A stretch of DNA of 64,000 nt from Stramonita haemastoma (GCA_030674155.1 CM060317.1:83128118-83192117), one strand, 5' to 3'. Counted from the stretch's first letter, positions 21,050-35,014 are shown. Made by a program: numbers and translations. The notes: generated by a model from the letters alone, not told the origin.

Positions 21050-21352
21050 TCGGGGAGAGGATAGCATAATGGTCAGAGCGCTCGCTTTCCCCAAGCCAAG
21101 TTTAAGCACCATTGAGCAATGGTTACCGATTGGATGGGTGACCATTTGAGCACCTTGGCTTCATTACAGTCTTCCAGTTCACCCAGCTGTAAATGGGTAC
21201 CTGCCCTCTTCAGGGTCAGGGAAGTTAAAGCAGCGAGGGAGAGGAGATGGGTACCGCCTTCAACATGCTGGCCCATAGAGAAGCTGAGGTCTCTGACGCT
21301 ATGCTCCCCTACAACCACATACTGTTATGAGACACCTTTACCTTTACTTTTT
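21050..21352 (+). mobile_element. Composite tRNA/5S-headed SINE, family F1
   Basis: Head ggatagcataatggtcagag, 5S-like ggttaccgattggatgggtg, body acccagctgtaaatgggtac and agaagctgaggtctctgacg, tail acctttacctttact. Confidence 0.88.
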
Positions 21353-23750
21353 TTACCTTTTATTTTAGTCAAAGAGTATGCTTAAAGAAAACAGGGGTGA
21401 TGTAGCGCTGTTTAATTGTTGTTATTCATTCAGTTCTCAAATTATTCATAATCACATACAGATAAGAGTAATATAATGAATGTGCAAACTCTCCCAACAA
21501 TATCCTTTTGCTGTTCATCTTATGTTAATGTTTTTCATGACTGTGTTATACAAGGATAATAGAATAGAAATATTAACAGGCATGGCAGAGGTACACATGG
21601 TAGAAGGCAGTTAAGGTGAGAGATAGGGATCACTTGAAATCAAAAACACTTGAAGTATAGATAGGCTGTATTCTGTAATAGTTTTGCAGAGTTTTTGTCA
21701 TACCAGGCATTTTTCTCTTGTTCCGTTGTACAAGATGAGCTTTCAAAAACCAGGTTTAGGCTTATGTAGAAGAATCATGCAAATTTGCTGTGGTCTCTCT
21801 CAAGCAAGTTATATCATCACTCATTTAAATCTATTTCTTTGTATCTACTTAAATTTTTTTTTAATCCTTTACATATCAATTTTGGTCTAGTTTTCTTGCA
21901 ATTGTAACATTGCTTTGCTTGCTTGTTTTTGTGGTGTGTGTTTGCTAAATTCTTTATATCAGTCATAGCTTTTTTTTTTTCCAAAATGTGGTTGCAGCAA
22001 AATCGGGGTGTGTCATACTTGAGTTGTATTGAAAATTATTTTGTTTTATATGAACACATGCCTACTAGCTGGCATAGTACTATTTTGTTAAATGTTTACT
22101 GTGTAGGGAGCTTTTAAGCTATTTGCATGTTGCTGTTTTTGACATTAATTTGCATGTAATGTATGTTTCTTTATTTCTAAATAAACATCTATTTTAAAAA
22201 TCTGGACTGGGACACAAATACAATTGCAACAACAACAGCAACAACCATGGTAAGTTTCTACTATAAAATATTGAATTCTTGTCTGAAGTTGGGAAGTGCA
22301 TTCCTTGGGATGGGACCCTGTCACCCAGTACACCAGAATTTCTGCCTCTGAGCCTTTCTGGAGATGTTTGTTGTATTCTTTTCCATCTTGTTTCTTTCTC
22401 TTTTTCCTTGTTTTCTTTTTTTGATTTTTTTTGTAAGTCTCATTTTGAATCTTCTCTTTATTTTGCTTGTATGTTTTAACATAGTATATTCATGTATCTC
22501 ATGAGTCATGAATATGAACCTTGTTGTTACTATTGTTGTTGTTTGTTTTTATATGTTTCTGATAATCCCTGTGATATGGTTTTATTACAGACATGATTAT
22601 AATTTTGGCTGTATAAGTTTGATTTTTCTGATAATTAGTTGTGTGGTCTGTTCTTTAAGTTTTGGAATATTTTCTGTTTTTAAGCAGTCAGCGTATCTTT
22701 TAAATTGTGTAATCTTAGAGTCATGAAAGAAGTGTGGGAAGGTGTTCAGTGTCAAAGTGCCTGTCACGTGTCATACACCAAGAGCTGTATGATGTACCTT
22801 CAACCATTTATTAATGAATGTGATTACTGTGTACATTGTGTTATATCACAAACACTCCATACTAGTTATTATTATTATTGATCATATTCGTCATATACCC
22901 CTGAAGTCTGAACAGTGGACAGTTCAGCAAACAGTGACATTCGTTTTAAAGCCCATGAACTACATACAGTACACTGGAATATTTTATGAACATAACTTTT
23001 AAAAAGCATTGATTGTGTTGTTATATCATGGGGAAAAAACCATCAAACATGATCCACAATTTATTTGATGATTTTGTAAGGATTTTTTGTCGTTGTTTAC
23101 ACACACAAGTACAGTACATGGTTTTGAGGTAACAATATCTTAATAAAATAAAACCTGCTACTGGCATGACTGTGACAGAAGAAAACAAAGTGAAAGCTTA
23201 TTCAATGTCAGTGTAAATAACCAAATATCAGAACAGAACTTTTCAGCCAAGTCTTGTGGCAGTTTTCACCAGCAATATAGGACTGTGATGGAAATGATGA
23301 AAATGTGAGGCTGGCCCCAAGACTGCAGAGGATTATTATCAGTAATCTTTCATCTTACACAGGTGCAGAACACTTCTCAAAGTAATTTGAAGCTTTTCTC
23401 AGAAGAAAAAAAAAATGCAGATTTAGTCCACATTTCTGCTTGTAGACAAGATGGCTTCCTGTGTTTTTCTGTGAACACTTGGCTTTCACATGCTGTATGT
23501 CTCTTTGAAGCAAAACTTGTAAGCAGTGGAAAAGGAATATGTGTATTTTTGTATCACTTTTTGATTCATTTTTTTTCTGTGCTGTCCACATCAATGAACA
23601 ATAAAAATGAAAATTACATTTGGTTTTGTGATATGCTTTTGGGGGAAGATGGTGTGCATTTTGTGTTGTCCCAGATACATTTCTTTAGTTTTTGTCTGTG
23701 AATTCCTAAACTTGATCAGGGCTCAACTCTCCATGCCCTCCTCTTTTGAG
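21353..23750. other. T/G-rich gene-free sequence, possible long 3'UTR with polyA signals
   Basis: Only short ORFs with T-rich codon content (Phe/Leu/Val) are present. AATAAA occurs on the + strand at 22180, 23142 and 23600. Long microsatellites and full SINEs are absent, unlike in the introns. This agrees with, but does not prove, a long 3'UTR on the + strand. Confidence 0.35.
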
Positions 23751-24105
23751 AATATTGGAGATTGGAGAATATTGGAGATTGGAGAATATTGCAGATTGGA
23801 GAATATTGCAGATTGGAGAATATTGGAGATTGGAGAATATTGCAGATTGGAGAATATTGCAGATTGGAGAATATTGCAGATTGGAGAATATTGGAGATTG
23901 GAGAATATTGCAGATTGGAGAATATTGCAGATTGGAGAATATTGCAGATTGGAGAATATTGCAGATTGGAGATATTGCAGATTGGAGAATATTGCAGATT
24001 GGAGAATATTGCAGATTGGGAATATTGCAGATTGGAGAATATTGCAGATTGGAGAATATTGCAGATTGGAGAATATTGCAGATTGGAGAATATTGTAGAT
24101 CTTGG
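23750..24105 (+). repeat. 17-bp minisatellite, about 21 copies
   Basis: The unit ggagaatattgcagatt (or ggagatt) is repeated, with two copies shortened by one or two bases. ORFs on both strands (ENIADWRILQIGEYC-like) are produced by the repeat. Confidence 0.96.
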
Positions 24106-24369
24106 ATATCACTAAATTGTCTTTGGATATACATGTGGCTTTTGGGAGTGACAGAAAAATGGGTTTTGTCACTGCTATTTTGTGTTTTTCCATGCAACAC
24201 ACAAACTGGGTCATGATTGATTTAAAAGACTATGACCAAGACTATCACTCACGCTTTAGTGGGATAAGTGGAGAAAGATGTATGCTTGGGTATGATTCCA
24301 GAAACCATTTTCTTCCCAGTTGGATGTTATCTGGCTTAAGACCGACCTCTACATGGCTTGGTAAGGTGT

Positions 24370-24648
24370 CCATAACCTAGGCGGTCGTAGGGGAGTGAGG
24401 CATCAGAGACCTAAGCTTCTCTAGGGGCCAGCATATTGAGGGCGGCGCCCATCTCCTCTCCCTCACTGTTTTACCTTCCCTGACCATAAAGAGGGCAGGT
24501 ACCCATTTACAGCTGGGTGAACTGGGGGGACTGTAATGAAGCCAAAGCATGCACACGGCACCCATCCAACCGGCAACCATGCTCGAGATTGCTTACCTTG
24601 ACTGGGGGAAAGCGAGTGCTCTGACCACTGAGCAATCCCGCCCCCACA
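24370..24648 (-). mobile_element. Composite tRNA/5S-headed SINE, family F1 (minus strand)
   Basis: The reverse strand gives gggcgggattgctcagtggt, then cagagcactcgctttccccc, 5S-like caagcatggttgccggttgg region, tgtaaatgggtacctgccct and gaagcttaggtctctgatgc. Confidence 0.86.
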
Positions 24649-25136
24649 TACATGGCTTACCAAGTGTGAACTGTTTGTAAACACATTGTTGGAGTCTTCT
24701 ACTTGATCTTATGAGGAATCCCACTCACTGACTAACACCTGTGTTTGATATTTATGAGCATGAGGACTTTACAGTGGACATAGTCTGCAGAGTATAAACT
24801 TCTTGGGGCAGAACACTGTAGCTCTGCTGGCCATTGTTATGACTAGGAACTTTATGTTGATTATCAGTTTATCTATCAGTGGTGAATATGAATGATACTG
24901 GAACAGTTGGAAACGTGTGAAAAATCTGACCATAACAACTCACTGTGCTGTGCTTATATGTTTCACTCCAGCACATAATATTACCCTGTGTGTGTGCACG
25001 CGCACCACACACACACACACACACACAAGCATGCACACACACACACTCTACCCCCTCCCTCTCTCTCTTATACACACACACATGCTCACACGCACGCACG
25101 CACGTGCGCAGGCACGCATGCATGCACGCGCGCACG

Positions 25137-25170
<34 letters not shown>

Positions 25171-25925
25171 CATTCATGTATACAGTATAGTAGACCTATA
25201 CATCCAAATAAACACAATCTCCACACTTGCACATGCGTTTGCATAAGCCTCAAGACAGAAATATGCCAGGGAAAACCTTTCCACGTCACTCTCTTGAAAC
25301 TAATGTTACAAAGCAGAGCATAGAATGTAGGCTGGCTGGGTGGCGATGAGTTCCCAATTGTATTTGCAGTGAAAGTAAAAGCCCTATCGCCTACCCTCTT
25401 TAGCTCTGCTGGTGTACTGTAAACTTTATGAGTTTTTCTGTTGAGGAACGAAGAATACAGTCTAGAGATTTACATGTATGAAAAAACTGACATCATAATC
25501 ATATCGTGGTAGGGAATAAAGAATAAACAGAACCATTCAACCAATATCTTCCTCAAGTAGGCCTACTTGATTGTGTAAAAATTCAAGTTGAATCGAAAAC
25601 CTGCTTCAGCCATATTTGTATGTTTAGGAAGTTCAGTATCAAACAAAATGAAAAACCTGCCAAATTAAGATTTTAAAAAAATCAGGTTTCTTTTGTTTTT
25701 GTATATTTCTTTTTTGGCGTTTGTCAGATGTACAGGTCAGTCTCTGTGATGAAGGCAACTCTACCTACAGGTCCTTCCAGTCTCCATAGAGCTTCTTGGT
25801 TGCCGGGGTGGAGTCAGGCCAGATCTTCCAGAGTGCCTCGTGTACAGTAGGGCACTAGGGCAATGCACTGTGTGGCCTTTGTGGAGATTCATGTACATAT
25901 GGTAGTTGAGGGGAGTTAAGTTTTT
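24649..25925. other. Intergenic sequence with a (CA)n tract at 25005-25165
   Basis: A CA-rich microsatellite with cgcacgcatg interruptions lies at 25005-25165. The rest is unique, with no gene or complete repeat recognised. Confidence 0.5.
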
Positions 25926-25927
25926 AG

Positions 25928-26215
25928 GGGACGGGATAGCTCAGTGGTCAGAGCACTCGCTTTCTCCCAGCCAATGTTAAGCAGCACCGAGCGTGGTTAC
26001 CAATGGGATGGGTGACCGTTTGCGTGCCTTAGCTTCAGAATAGTCCCCCAGTTCACCCAGCTGTAAATGGGTACCTGCCCTCTTTAGGGTAAGGGAAGGT
26101 AAAGCGGCAAGGGAGAGGAGATGGGCGTCACCCTCGATACGATGGCCCCAAGAGAAACTGAGTCACTGATGCCTCGGTCCCCTACGACCACATGGGTTAT
26201 GGGACACCTTATGGT
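25928..26215 (+). mobile_element. Composite tRNA/5S-headed SINE, family F1
   Basis: Head ggacgggatagctcagtggt, cagagcactcgctttctccc, 5S-like aagcagcaccgagcgtggtt and accaatgggatgggtgaccg, body acccagctgtaaatgggtac, 3' end gttatgggacacctt. One of the best-preserved heads. Confidence 0.92.
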
Positions 26216-27350
26216 AGTTTAGGTGGTTGTGCCTGTCCTGAGTCTGAATACATAGACCTGCTCCAGTTGAATCAGTAGGTATAGGGGTCTAACCTTCTGC
26301 ACTGTGGATGTCGTTGTATCCTCTTGGTTTTCTGCTTGGCCTTAACGATGGTCTTGGCTTCAGAAAAAAAGGACACGCCTATCCACCTGCTCTTGCCTTG
26401 TGCCCTCCTTTGCCATGGAGGAGGAAGTCGCATTGCCAGGCACACTGCAATGGGAGGGGTTCTAGTGCAGGACTACTGTATGATTGGCTTGAAAATGTAT
26501 CCGTTTTTCTGACTATCTGCACACAACAACTAGAAACTACAGCCTTTCTTAAGAACTGTTTCAAACTGTAGTGACCCTTTCCTTTTTTTTTTGGTATAAC
26601 CTACGTACCTCAACAAAAGTAGTCAGCGACTTGCCATCAATGCCCATTCTCTCTCTGTAGCTGAAGTATGTTAGTCCTGCGGTTAGGGTTAGGGTAAAGG
26701 TCATCGGGGCACTATTTTCTTTGGAGGAGAGGATCACGATAGGGTTACAACACTGAGGTCGTATCTCTAATCTAGGAAACTAGTGTTCGAATCTCTATTT
26801 GAGAAAGGCATAGTAATTGTCTCCCTTAACCACAGCACTTAACTCATGTGTGTTGGGGGGAGGGGGGTATAATTGTTTCAGGCCAACATATATTTGTAAA
26901 TGACAGATCAGCAGAGAAAGGATCCTGATACCTCTTGTCCCTCATCTGTAGCTGAATGATGTGGCAGTTAAAACTGTCCCATGCTGATATAGCAGAACAT
27001 CCGAACTGATAAACCATAGGCTACAGGGAACAGACATTGCAGTCTAAGCGGCAGTAGGCCTACTGACATACTGTTTGAAAGGCGGTTCCCCAGAAACACA
27101 ATTTACTTTTTCAACCAGTCATTTAGGTCAGGCTATCTCCCTTGACACACTATTTGTGACTAACCAGTGTGCTTGAACTATTTGCTGATGTGCACACATA
27201 GACATCACACATTGTTTTAGTCAGCAACCCGCTCACTGCTGACCTAAATGTCTACATTCCGCTTGTGAATTTGCCATGTTTGAACTAGACTTATTAACTT
27301 TTGTACTGTCTGACTGTCGTTGCACATTAAGAATCAGTTTTGTTACAGAA
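26216..27350. other. Intergenic unique sequence, no gene seen
   Basis: Only short, non-conserved ORFs. A double TTAGGG at about 26683-26697 is too short to be a telomeric remnant. Confidence 0.5.
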
Positions 27351-27351
27351 A

Positions 27352-27645
27352 AGGGCACGGGATAGCTCAGTGGTCAGAGCGCTCGCTTTCTCCCAGACAA
27401 TGTTAAGCAGCATCGAGCATGGTTACCAGTTGGATGGGTGACCGTTTACGCTCCTTGGCTTCAGTACAGTTCCCCCAGTTCACCCAGCTGTCAATGGGTA
27501 CTGCCCTCTTTAGGGTCAGGGAAGGTAAAGCAGTGAAGGAGAGGAGATGGGCGCCCGCCCTCAACATGCTGGCCCCTAGAGAAACTGAGGTATCTGACGC
27601 CTCGCTCCCCTACGACCACACAGGTTATGGGAACACCTTTACCTT
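27352..27645 (+). mobile_element. Composite tRNA/5S-headed SINE, family F1
   Basis: Head gcacgggatagctcagtggt, 5S-like aagcagcatcgagcatggtt and accagttggatgggtgaccg, body acccagctgtcaatgggtac, 3' end gttatgggaacacctttacc. Confidence 0.92.
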
Positions 27646-28249
27646 TCAAAGTTTGTACCTCCATTGGCAGGTCTGTTCTTAAAATGGCGTGTTACAAAAT
27701 GTCTTGCCTATAACTGCATCGCCAGGCTTGTCTTAAAAAGACTGCAGCGTTGCCATGTGGCACGTCTCCTTTATCACCCTTTGGCTTCACGTCAATCAGA
27801 GACTACCGCCAGTCTGACTTTTTAGAGCTTTGCCTAACTCTCCTGGACCTTCCTCTGATATGCCTGTCTTAGTTCATGTCAGTCTACTCTCCCAAAGATT
27901 ACTCCATTCACCCGTAGGTTCCCACCTTTCGAGCACTGTTGCAAGGAAAACCGGAAACATAATTATGGTTTCACTCTTTCTCCATTCTGGCACCAAATGG
28001 GTGGAACTCCCTACCCTGTAAATCACGTCATAAAGACAAAACTATTGCACTTTAAAGAAAGTTCCAGGGACATAATTACCTTTTCATAAAGTTACTTCAA
28101 ACAACCTTTTTCTTCCTAAACCTAATTCCTTTCCTCTTTCCTCTTATGCGAAGACTGGTATAATATTCAATGCGTTAGTGTATCAAGGAACAGGAGTTTA
28201 TTGTTATGTAGAAAGTGGAGTTTCGTTTTTGAGCTGTCTCAGTGTCGAA

Positions 28250-28261
28250 AGTGTTGGAGAG

Positions 28262-28324
<63 letters not shown>

Positions 28325-28373
28325 CAAGGCAAGGCAAGGCAAGGCAAGGCAAGGCAAGGCAAGGCAAGGCAAA
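28250..28373 (+). repeat. (GA)n followed by (AAGGC)n compound repeat
   Basis: A GA run of about 65 bp is followed by about ten perfect AAGGC units, abutting a short SINE/LINE tail at 28374-28445 with gcactcgcgtgcttttttac and atccagtccccgcccttt. The same tail occurs at 44275-44362. Confidence 0.93.
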
Positions 28374-28445
28374 GTCTTTTATTCGAGGAAAATAGATAAG
28401 CACTCGCGTGCTTTTTTACATCCAGTCCCCGCCCTTTTCAGGGAT

Positions 28446-28870
28446 ACATCAAGTTGAAAATATACTAAACAATTAAAACTTTACGCAGTACCAAACAACA
28501 CACAAGAATAAAGGACACTATATATGATAAGGTAATAAAATGCACTCTTTAAGAAGACAAAAATCAGAAGTCACAATAAAAGATTTTGATTATGGAAGAA
28601 AAGAAAAGCGTTAGTAGATAAAGAGCAAACAAGAGAACAAAATGAAATAAATGACTGAAAACATCAATCCACCACTATCTGTCAAAAATTATACATGTGA
28701 TATAAATCATACATTTAGATAAAAGGGGAATTTTTTAAAACTAACATCCTTATTGGAGGGGGAGAAGACATACTACCAATAAAATTATAAAAAATAAAAT
28801 AAGAAAAAAAATACATAAAACATCCTAAATGTTTAAAAAAATAGGCATAACATTTTTTTTCAATCGGATA
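28446..28870. other. A-rich intergenic sequence
   Basis: A-rich sequence on the + strand without coding potential or recognised repeats. Confidence 0.4.
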
Positions 28871-28874
28871 ATGT

Positions 28875-29000
28875 TTTACACACACTTACACACACTCACG
28901 CACAGCACACATCACAGACACACAGACACCACCCCCACAGACACACACACACACACAGAGAGACATACAAACACACTCTCACACACACATACACACACAA

Positions 29001-29055
<55 letters not shown>

Positions 29056-29132
29056 ACAGAGACAGAGACAGAGAGACAGAGACAGACAGACAGACAGACA
29101 GACAGAGACAGACAGACAGACAGACAGACAAA
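28875..29132 (+). repeat. (CA)n and (CAGA)n compound microsatellite
   Basis: CA-rich blocks are followed by pure (CA)n at about 29000-29054 and (GACA)n at 29060-29130. Confidence 0.93.
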
Positions 29133-29271
29133 GCCTATAGATGACCGACAAAGAAGGTGACACATTAGGTAAGCATGACTGTGAACTTGGTCATGACAGG
29201 TCAGCCGATAACCTTGCACCATCAAACCAGACACAGACAGCTGTCTGACTAGGGCACACCCGTAGCCTACA

Positions 29272-29525
29272 ATGAACACTGTACAGACATATCATAGATG
29301 TAAGGTGTCGTAGGCACTGTACAGACATATAGATATAACGTGTGGTAGGCACTGTACAGACATATCATAGATATAACCTGTCGTAGGCACTGTACAAACA
29401 TATCATAGATACAAAGTACCATAGGCTAAAATAAATACTGTAAAAAAAAACATAGAGATACAAAGTACCACAGGCTACAATAAACCCTGTACAGACCTGT
29501 ATATCATAGATACAAAGTGCTGCGG
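29272..29525 (+). repeat. Diverged tandem repeat of about 55-60 bp, four to six copies
   Basis: The core gtaggcactgtacagacata followed by tcatagatataa recurs at about 29275, 29322, 29385 and 29435, becoming more diverged up to 29520. Confidence 0.75.
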
Positions 29526-30810
29526 TAAGTCACCAGGTACAATGCAAGGGTTGGTTTGCCCCACATATCACTCCCTGTACTTGATATGTATCTAATTATA
29601 ATAATGTACCACGCTTGTACCTTGGCCTGTGCCCTGTTTAGTCAGGTTCGGGGAAAAAATGATAACATCAAGGAAATGGGGTGATATTGATATATTGACG
29701 CAGTATGGTCAGACTGCCTGTGTAGCCCACCACTTTAATTAATCTGAATGCTGATTGCCCAGCTGTTGCTCACGGCTGGGTACAACATTACTGGGTATGC
29801 TCACCTGACAATATGTTGATAATGATCATAGACACGTACAGTGAACAAGAATTGAAGATGTCTATGCGTACTTGCACCTCTGGTCCCTAAAGATTTCTGT
29901 TAACATTCTGTTGATGTGCCATGTAGGCTACTGTTACATTTCTATATATAAATACATTTCGTTTGTACATATGCCAAACTTGGTGAACCTAATGGATGAT
30001 TTGAAGTTTTGAAAACACACTGGCAGTTTAGAAGGCTGAAAGAGAGGAAGAAGATGAAGAAAAGAGTAGAAAAAGAAAATACCTCAACAAGAGACTGCAT
30101 AGATATGATTTCAATAATAATCATATGGGAAAATCAGTGTCTTGAACTGTCAGGGGAAGATGTGACTTGATGGGAGTTTGATGAAAACTCCTATGTTTGT
30201 GCACTGTCCAACACAGAATGATGGCACCAAAAACACGACTCTGGAAACTAACTACAACCATGAACACATTTAGAATTTATAAACCTGTGTCCATAGACCT
30301 CAATTCTTCACTGCTTCAGCAAAAACTGAACGGTGTGTTTGTCAGTTAACAACAGAAAACTGACCTATCATTCCAGATCTCCTCCTTTTTTTCTTCTTTC
30401 TTTGTGAGATACTGCAAAGAAGGCCCGACATGTAGGTAACGTGGCTATGTTGCACGTGACTCTGGCCTTTTTTATTTTTTACTGGCCTTTTCCATCTTTA
30501 AAAAAAATTCCATTGATTTTCATTCTGATCATTTTATCTTCTCTGTAGTCTTTATACATACATACAAAGTCAGTACATAAGTTAAACTGCCAAAGTTTCC
30601 AACCAGGCGTGTTCTGGTAGCAAAATGAGTGGTCTGTGTCTGTCAGTTTTACCTGGTCCTTCTGTTTCATCAGTAAACAACAAGTAAAAAAATATTTTTA
30701 CAGCAGTTATAGTATTTTAGCTGTGGACCTGTCACTATATATGAAATATCCCAAGACTATCCTCCCACTTCTGTAACCTCATAATGAGTGTAGACTTCAA
30801 TTAGCTGACG
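29526..30810. other. Intergenic unique sequence, no gene seen
   Basis: AT-rich with short ORFs only. No SINE or tandem repeat was recognised. Confidence 0.45.
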
Positions 30811-30811
30811 A

Positions 30812-31265
<454 letters not shown>

Positions 31266-31414
31266 CCAAAAAAAAAAAAAAAAAAAAAAGAAAGAAAGAA
31301 AAAAAAGAAACGAAGGATTTAGCTAACAATTTTGTAAAGGGAAAAGACACCTGTATGTAACATGAATAGAGATCTAGAGAACATAATTTTGCAGATCTAC
31401 TGTGCGCCCCGCAT

Positions 31415-31415
31415 A

Positions 31416-31504
<89 letters not shown>

Positions 31505-31512
31505 ACACACAC
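31415..31512 (+). repeat. (CA)n microsatellite
   Basis: About 48 uninterrupted CA units. Confidence 0.96.
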
Positions 31513-32108
31513 CACAGAAGTTATCCAAGTTAATCTGATGAACTTTCATGTAAAAAAAAAAATGTTGTCCTGTCACATGGAAAAATTTCCTTAGTTATCC
31601 AGATTAGTCTAATGTACTTTGACCTGAGCGACACTGGGCTAGGGTCATCGCTTCAAGGTCAAACACTATATTTATCATCAGTGTAGGCATGCAGCTTGCT
31701 GACTGCACGACTGTGGGACTTTTTGATAACCGTTGACATGACAGATATCAACCAGCTGTAGGCGGTAAAATTCCGAGGTTCAATGGTCTTGCAGGCCGGT
31801 GAGATATAAATTGATGGGCTGATCAGAAATTTACATTTTTGAATAAAACAGTGTGTGTGTTCTAAACCCCTGCAGCTTCAGTGAGGGCCAGCAGTTTTGA
31901 GGAGTTTGTTTCATCTTGGGATCAATTGATTCAACTGTGTTTAAAACCTGTGTGAAATGACCATCCAGAGCGCAGGGTCATCAGATGTTGTGCTTCTGTT
32001 ACAAAGACAAAAGTTTCTAACCTACAGTATAACTGAGGTGATTCACCGTGCCATTGTTATTGGAAAAACTGGGTAAGTTTACAGGGTTGTTTCTGCTTGC
32101 CGAGCACT
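31513..32108. other. Intergenic unique sequence
   Basis: No ORF, RNA gene or complete repeat was recognised. Confidence 0.4.
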
Positions 32109-32280
<172 letters not shown>

Positions 32281-32283
<3 letters not shown>

Positions 32284-33590
32284 CAAAATGCAAATGTGGG
32301 CTTACCTTCAAAACTGATATTAAGATCTGTTCCCAGAACGCAAACTGATCAACCTCAAAAGAGAATTCCCTGTATTTTTTATGCGTGATTTAAGTGTTGT
32401 TGATGTTTTATTTATGTTCGTGTTTTAATGCGCTTTGAGGCCCTATTACAAAGGTATTGTGCTACACAAAAGTGATTTTTTTTTTGTTATTTATTTATTC
32501 ATACCCCTCTCCCCACCCCCACCCTACTACTCCAAAAGTAAGTGTGCCTGCCAATGATAATAGACGTACTTTGGCTATACAAAAGTGGGTATTTTTATCA
32601 CTTGTTGATTCATCCACCACTTCCAAAAAAGAGAGTGTGCCTGTCAATACATAGGTGTTTTCACTGGGGCAACATGGGGGTAAGCTTATTTTCCATCAGC
32701 AGACTTTCAATGGACAGGCGATGTCAACGACCGACCGACCCACGACACAACAGCTGCATCAGTAGAAGTGACAGGACCATTGCATCACCCACCTAGCATC
32801 AACCCAGCCCTGAAGTTGTGACCGGAAAATGTAGGGGGACTGGCTACCCCTACCTTCCTTATCTTATCGATCTGACAAACAGAGCGTCCCTGTGGCCCTA
32901 ATCATAGATGATTAACTTTACCCTGACCTTCAAAAGCTTACCAGGTGTGTTCGATCACGACACAGGGCCGTGACTTTGCGTATATCAGCGTCAGTATAGC
33001 ACGTGCTGGGAGGTAGTACAGCACATGGGATGCTGAAGGATGTGTTGGTGAACAATACTGTTTCTCAGCCTTTGTGTAACATCTAAAATCAAAGTGTGTG
33101 TTGTTCGTCAAAGCTGTGACAGTTTTGGTCGGTGGTCTGATGTGACCTGGTCACTTACTGTTGGAGCTTGGTTTGCCAGAGGTCAGAGTAGCGCCTTGTG
33201 ATGTGAGTAGTTCGCCCAGTGATCGGCTGAGAGTGTGTGTGATATGACACAGGCCTGAAAGACTGACCGGATTATTGTGGGGCAGTTTGATTGACAATAA
33301 CCAAACATTAGGCCTACATGGTAAACTTTGTGATGAGGCAATATCTTGTTAAAATATTGGATGGTTTGGGTTTGGTTTTTTTATATTTAAAAAAAGAATT
33401 AGCGTTGTTTTTACTTTGAAAACATTTTCTGTTGTAATTGTTTTGGTTTTATTTTTCTTGGACTTGATGTATTTTTTCTGCTTTGTTTTCTTGCCATTGT
33501 TGTTGTTGTTGCTGCTGCTGTTGTGTATGTGTTTTATGTTTTTTTTGTTGTTAGGTGGGGAAAGGGTTTGTTTCGTGGTTTTTGATTGAA
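32281..33590. other. Intergenic unique sequence
   Basis: A retroelement-like 3' terminus (gcgctttgaggccctattac; ggtattgtgctacacaaaa) lies at 32430-32475. Otherwise there is only unique sequence and a G-run at about 33592-33612. No exon could be supported. Confidence 0.4.
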
Positions 33591-33713
33591 GGGGGGGGGG
33601 GGGGGGAGGGGGTTACCTATTCTAAATTTTAGGGATACCATTTTGGTTAAAGATGATCTAAGATTTTGACTATCTTGACTATCCAGTGCAATGATTTGCC
33701 ATAACTTCACAAT

Positions 33714-33714
33714 C

Positions 33715-33792
<78 letters not shown>

Positions 33793-33969
33793 ATGAAGAA
33801 AAAAACAATAACAGAAAACAAGAACAGGAACAAATCAAGAACAAGAAAAGAAGAAGAAAAAGAAGAAGAAGAAGAAGGAAGAAAAGAAGAAGAAGAGAAG
33901 AGAGAACAACAACAACAACAACAACAACAACAAACAACGACGACGACGACGACGACGACGACGATAATC

Positions 33970-34042
<73 letters not shown>
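33714..34042 (+). repeat. Compound microsatellite (CA)n, (GAA)n, (CAA)n, (CGA)n, (AAT)n
   Basis: Five repeat types follow each other: CA to 33790, GAA-rich 33840-33900, CAA 33906-33932, CGA 33936-33963 and AAT 33975-34038. Each neighbouring trinucleotide type differs by a single base change. Confidence 0.95.
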
Positions 34043-34043
<1 letters not shown>

Positions 34044-34149
34044 AATAAAACTGTTCAGTTTAAAACGGGTTAGTTCTGTTGGCAGGAGCAGAATAACAAA
34101 TAATTATGTGGCCTTCCCGCTCTGTTAACGGGAAAAGGAAGAAAAACAT

Positions 34150-34645
34150 GGATACATTTTCCCCTTCCACGGCTACAGCTCCGAGGTTCACCAATGATGA
34201 GATATTTGCCTATCCCATTGGGGTTTTTTTTTACCATCAAGGCAGCCGCATTCCACTTCGGGGATACAGTTAGGAACCAAGTCTATCAATTTTGCCAGGA
34301 CAGTCCCCTGCTCATTGTAATTTTTCAACTGCCATGGGTTCTTTTGACATGCATAAGTCCATAAGCACCGACTGTTTTAGAGTCTCTTCCAAAGGACTTG
34401 ACACTTAGTTTAATTTTCCCGTCAAAATGAGAAGAAAGGTCCAGGCTGGGAATCAAAAACAGGACGGCATGTAATCTATATATATATATTTGTTGTTGTT
34501 GTTGTTGGGGGGGGGGGGGTTGTTTTCTTGGTTTTTAAATTTTTTTTGTTAGGTAGGTGAACATCTAAACGGTCTTGCCACTTTCCTTCTCACACAAGAA
34601 ATGAGTCGAATAATCCATGGACCTGTTAGCCTGATGGCCACATCA
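34150..34645 (-). mobile_element. SINE, family F4 (minus strand, with T/G-rich insert)
   Basis: The reverse strand carries the F4 3' part (ccaaggcagccgcattcc complement; accaatgatgagatatttgc), the central block tgccatgggttcttttgaca (complement) and gagtctcttccaaaggactt. A T/G-rich stretch at 34480-34530 interrupts it, before aggtgaacatctaaacggtc near the head. Confidence 0.65.
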
Positions 34646-35012
34646 ATGTTTGATGCATGCCCCGTCAGCTGTGTCCAATCCCCTGTCCTCTGTCCTTCTG
34701 ACTGACTGTTCAGTTTCCTTTCTCCAACATAGTTTGGTTTGTTCAATTATAGACTAGTCCAGCTTACTCTTAGGAATCTTCTGTAGAACCTGTTTTCTGC
34801 AATTTTGATTTTGTTTACATCTGTTGCTTTTTGAAACCAGTTTTTACTTTCGTCTTAAAGCAACTGGCCAAATAGGAGAAGAAAAAAACTAATAAGCTGG
34901 AAGAAGATGATGTGTCAGTTTTAGAGATGTGGGGGAAGAAGCCTCGTCTGTGGAGGTTTCAATGCTGAACAGTTTTATCATGACTGGGATGGAATTCACA
35001 GGGACACATACT
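34646..35012. other. Intergenic unique sequence
   Basis: No recognised feature between the SINE and the 51-bp array. Confidence 0.4.
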
Positions 35013-35014
35013 AG

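Noticed and set aside
23607..24214. ORFs on both strands with ENIADWRIL or SNLQYSPICN repeats
   Set aside because: A 17-bp minisatellite explains them; no splice or start context.
26680..26700. Interstitial telomere repeat (ttagggttaggg)
   Set aside because: Only two units; expected by chance.
27405..27460. 5S rRNA gene fragment
   Set aside because: The 5S-like stretch always occurs inside the F1 SINE with a tRNA-like 5' part, so it is the SINE promoter and not a 5S gene.
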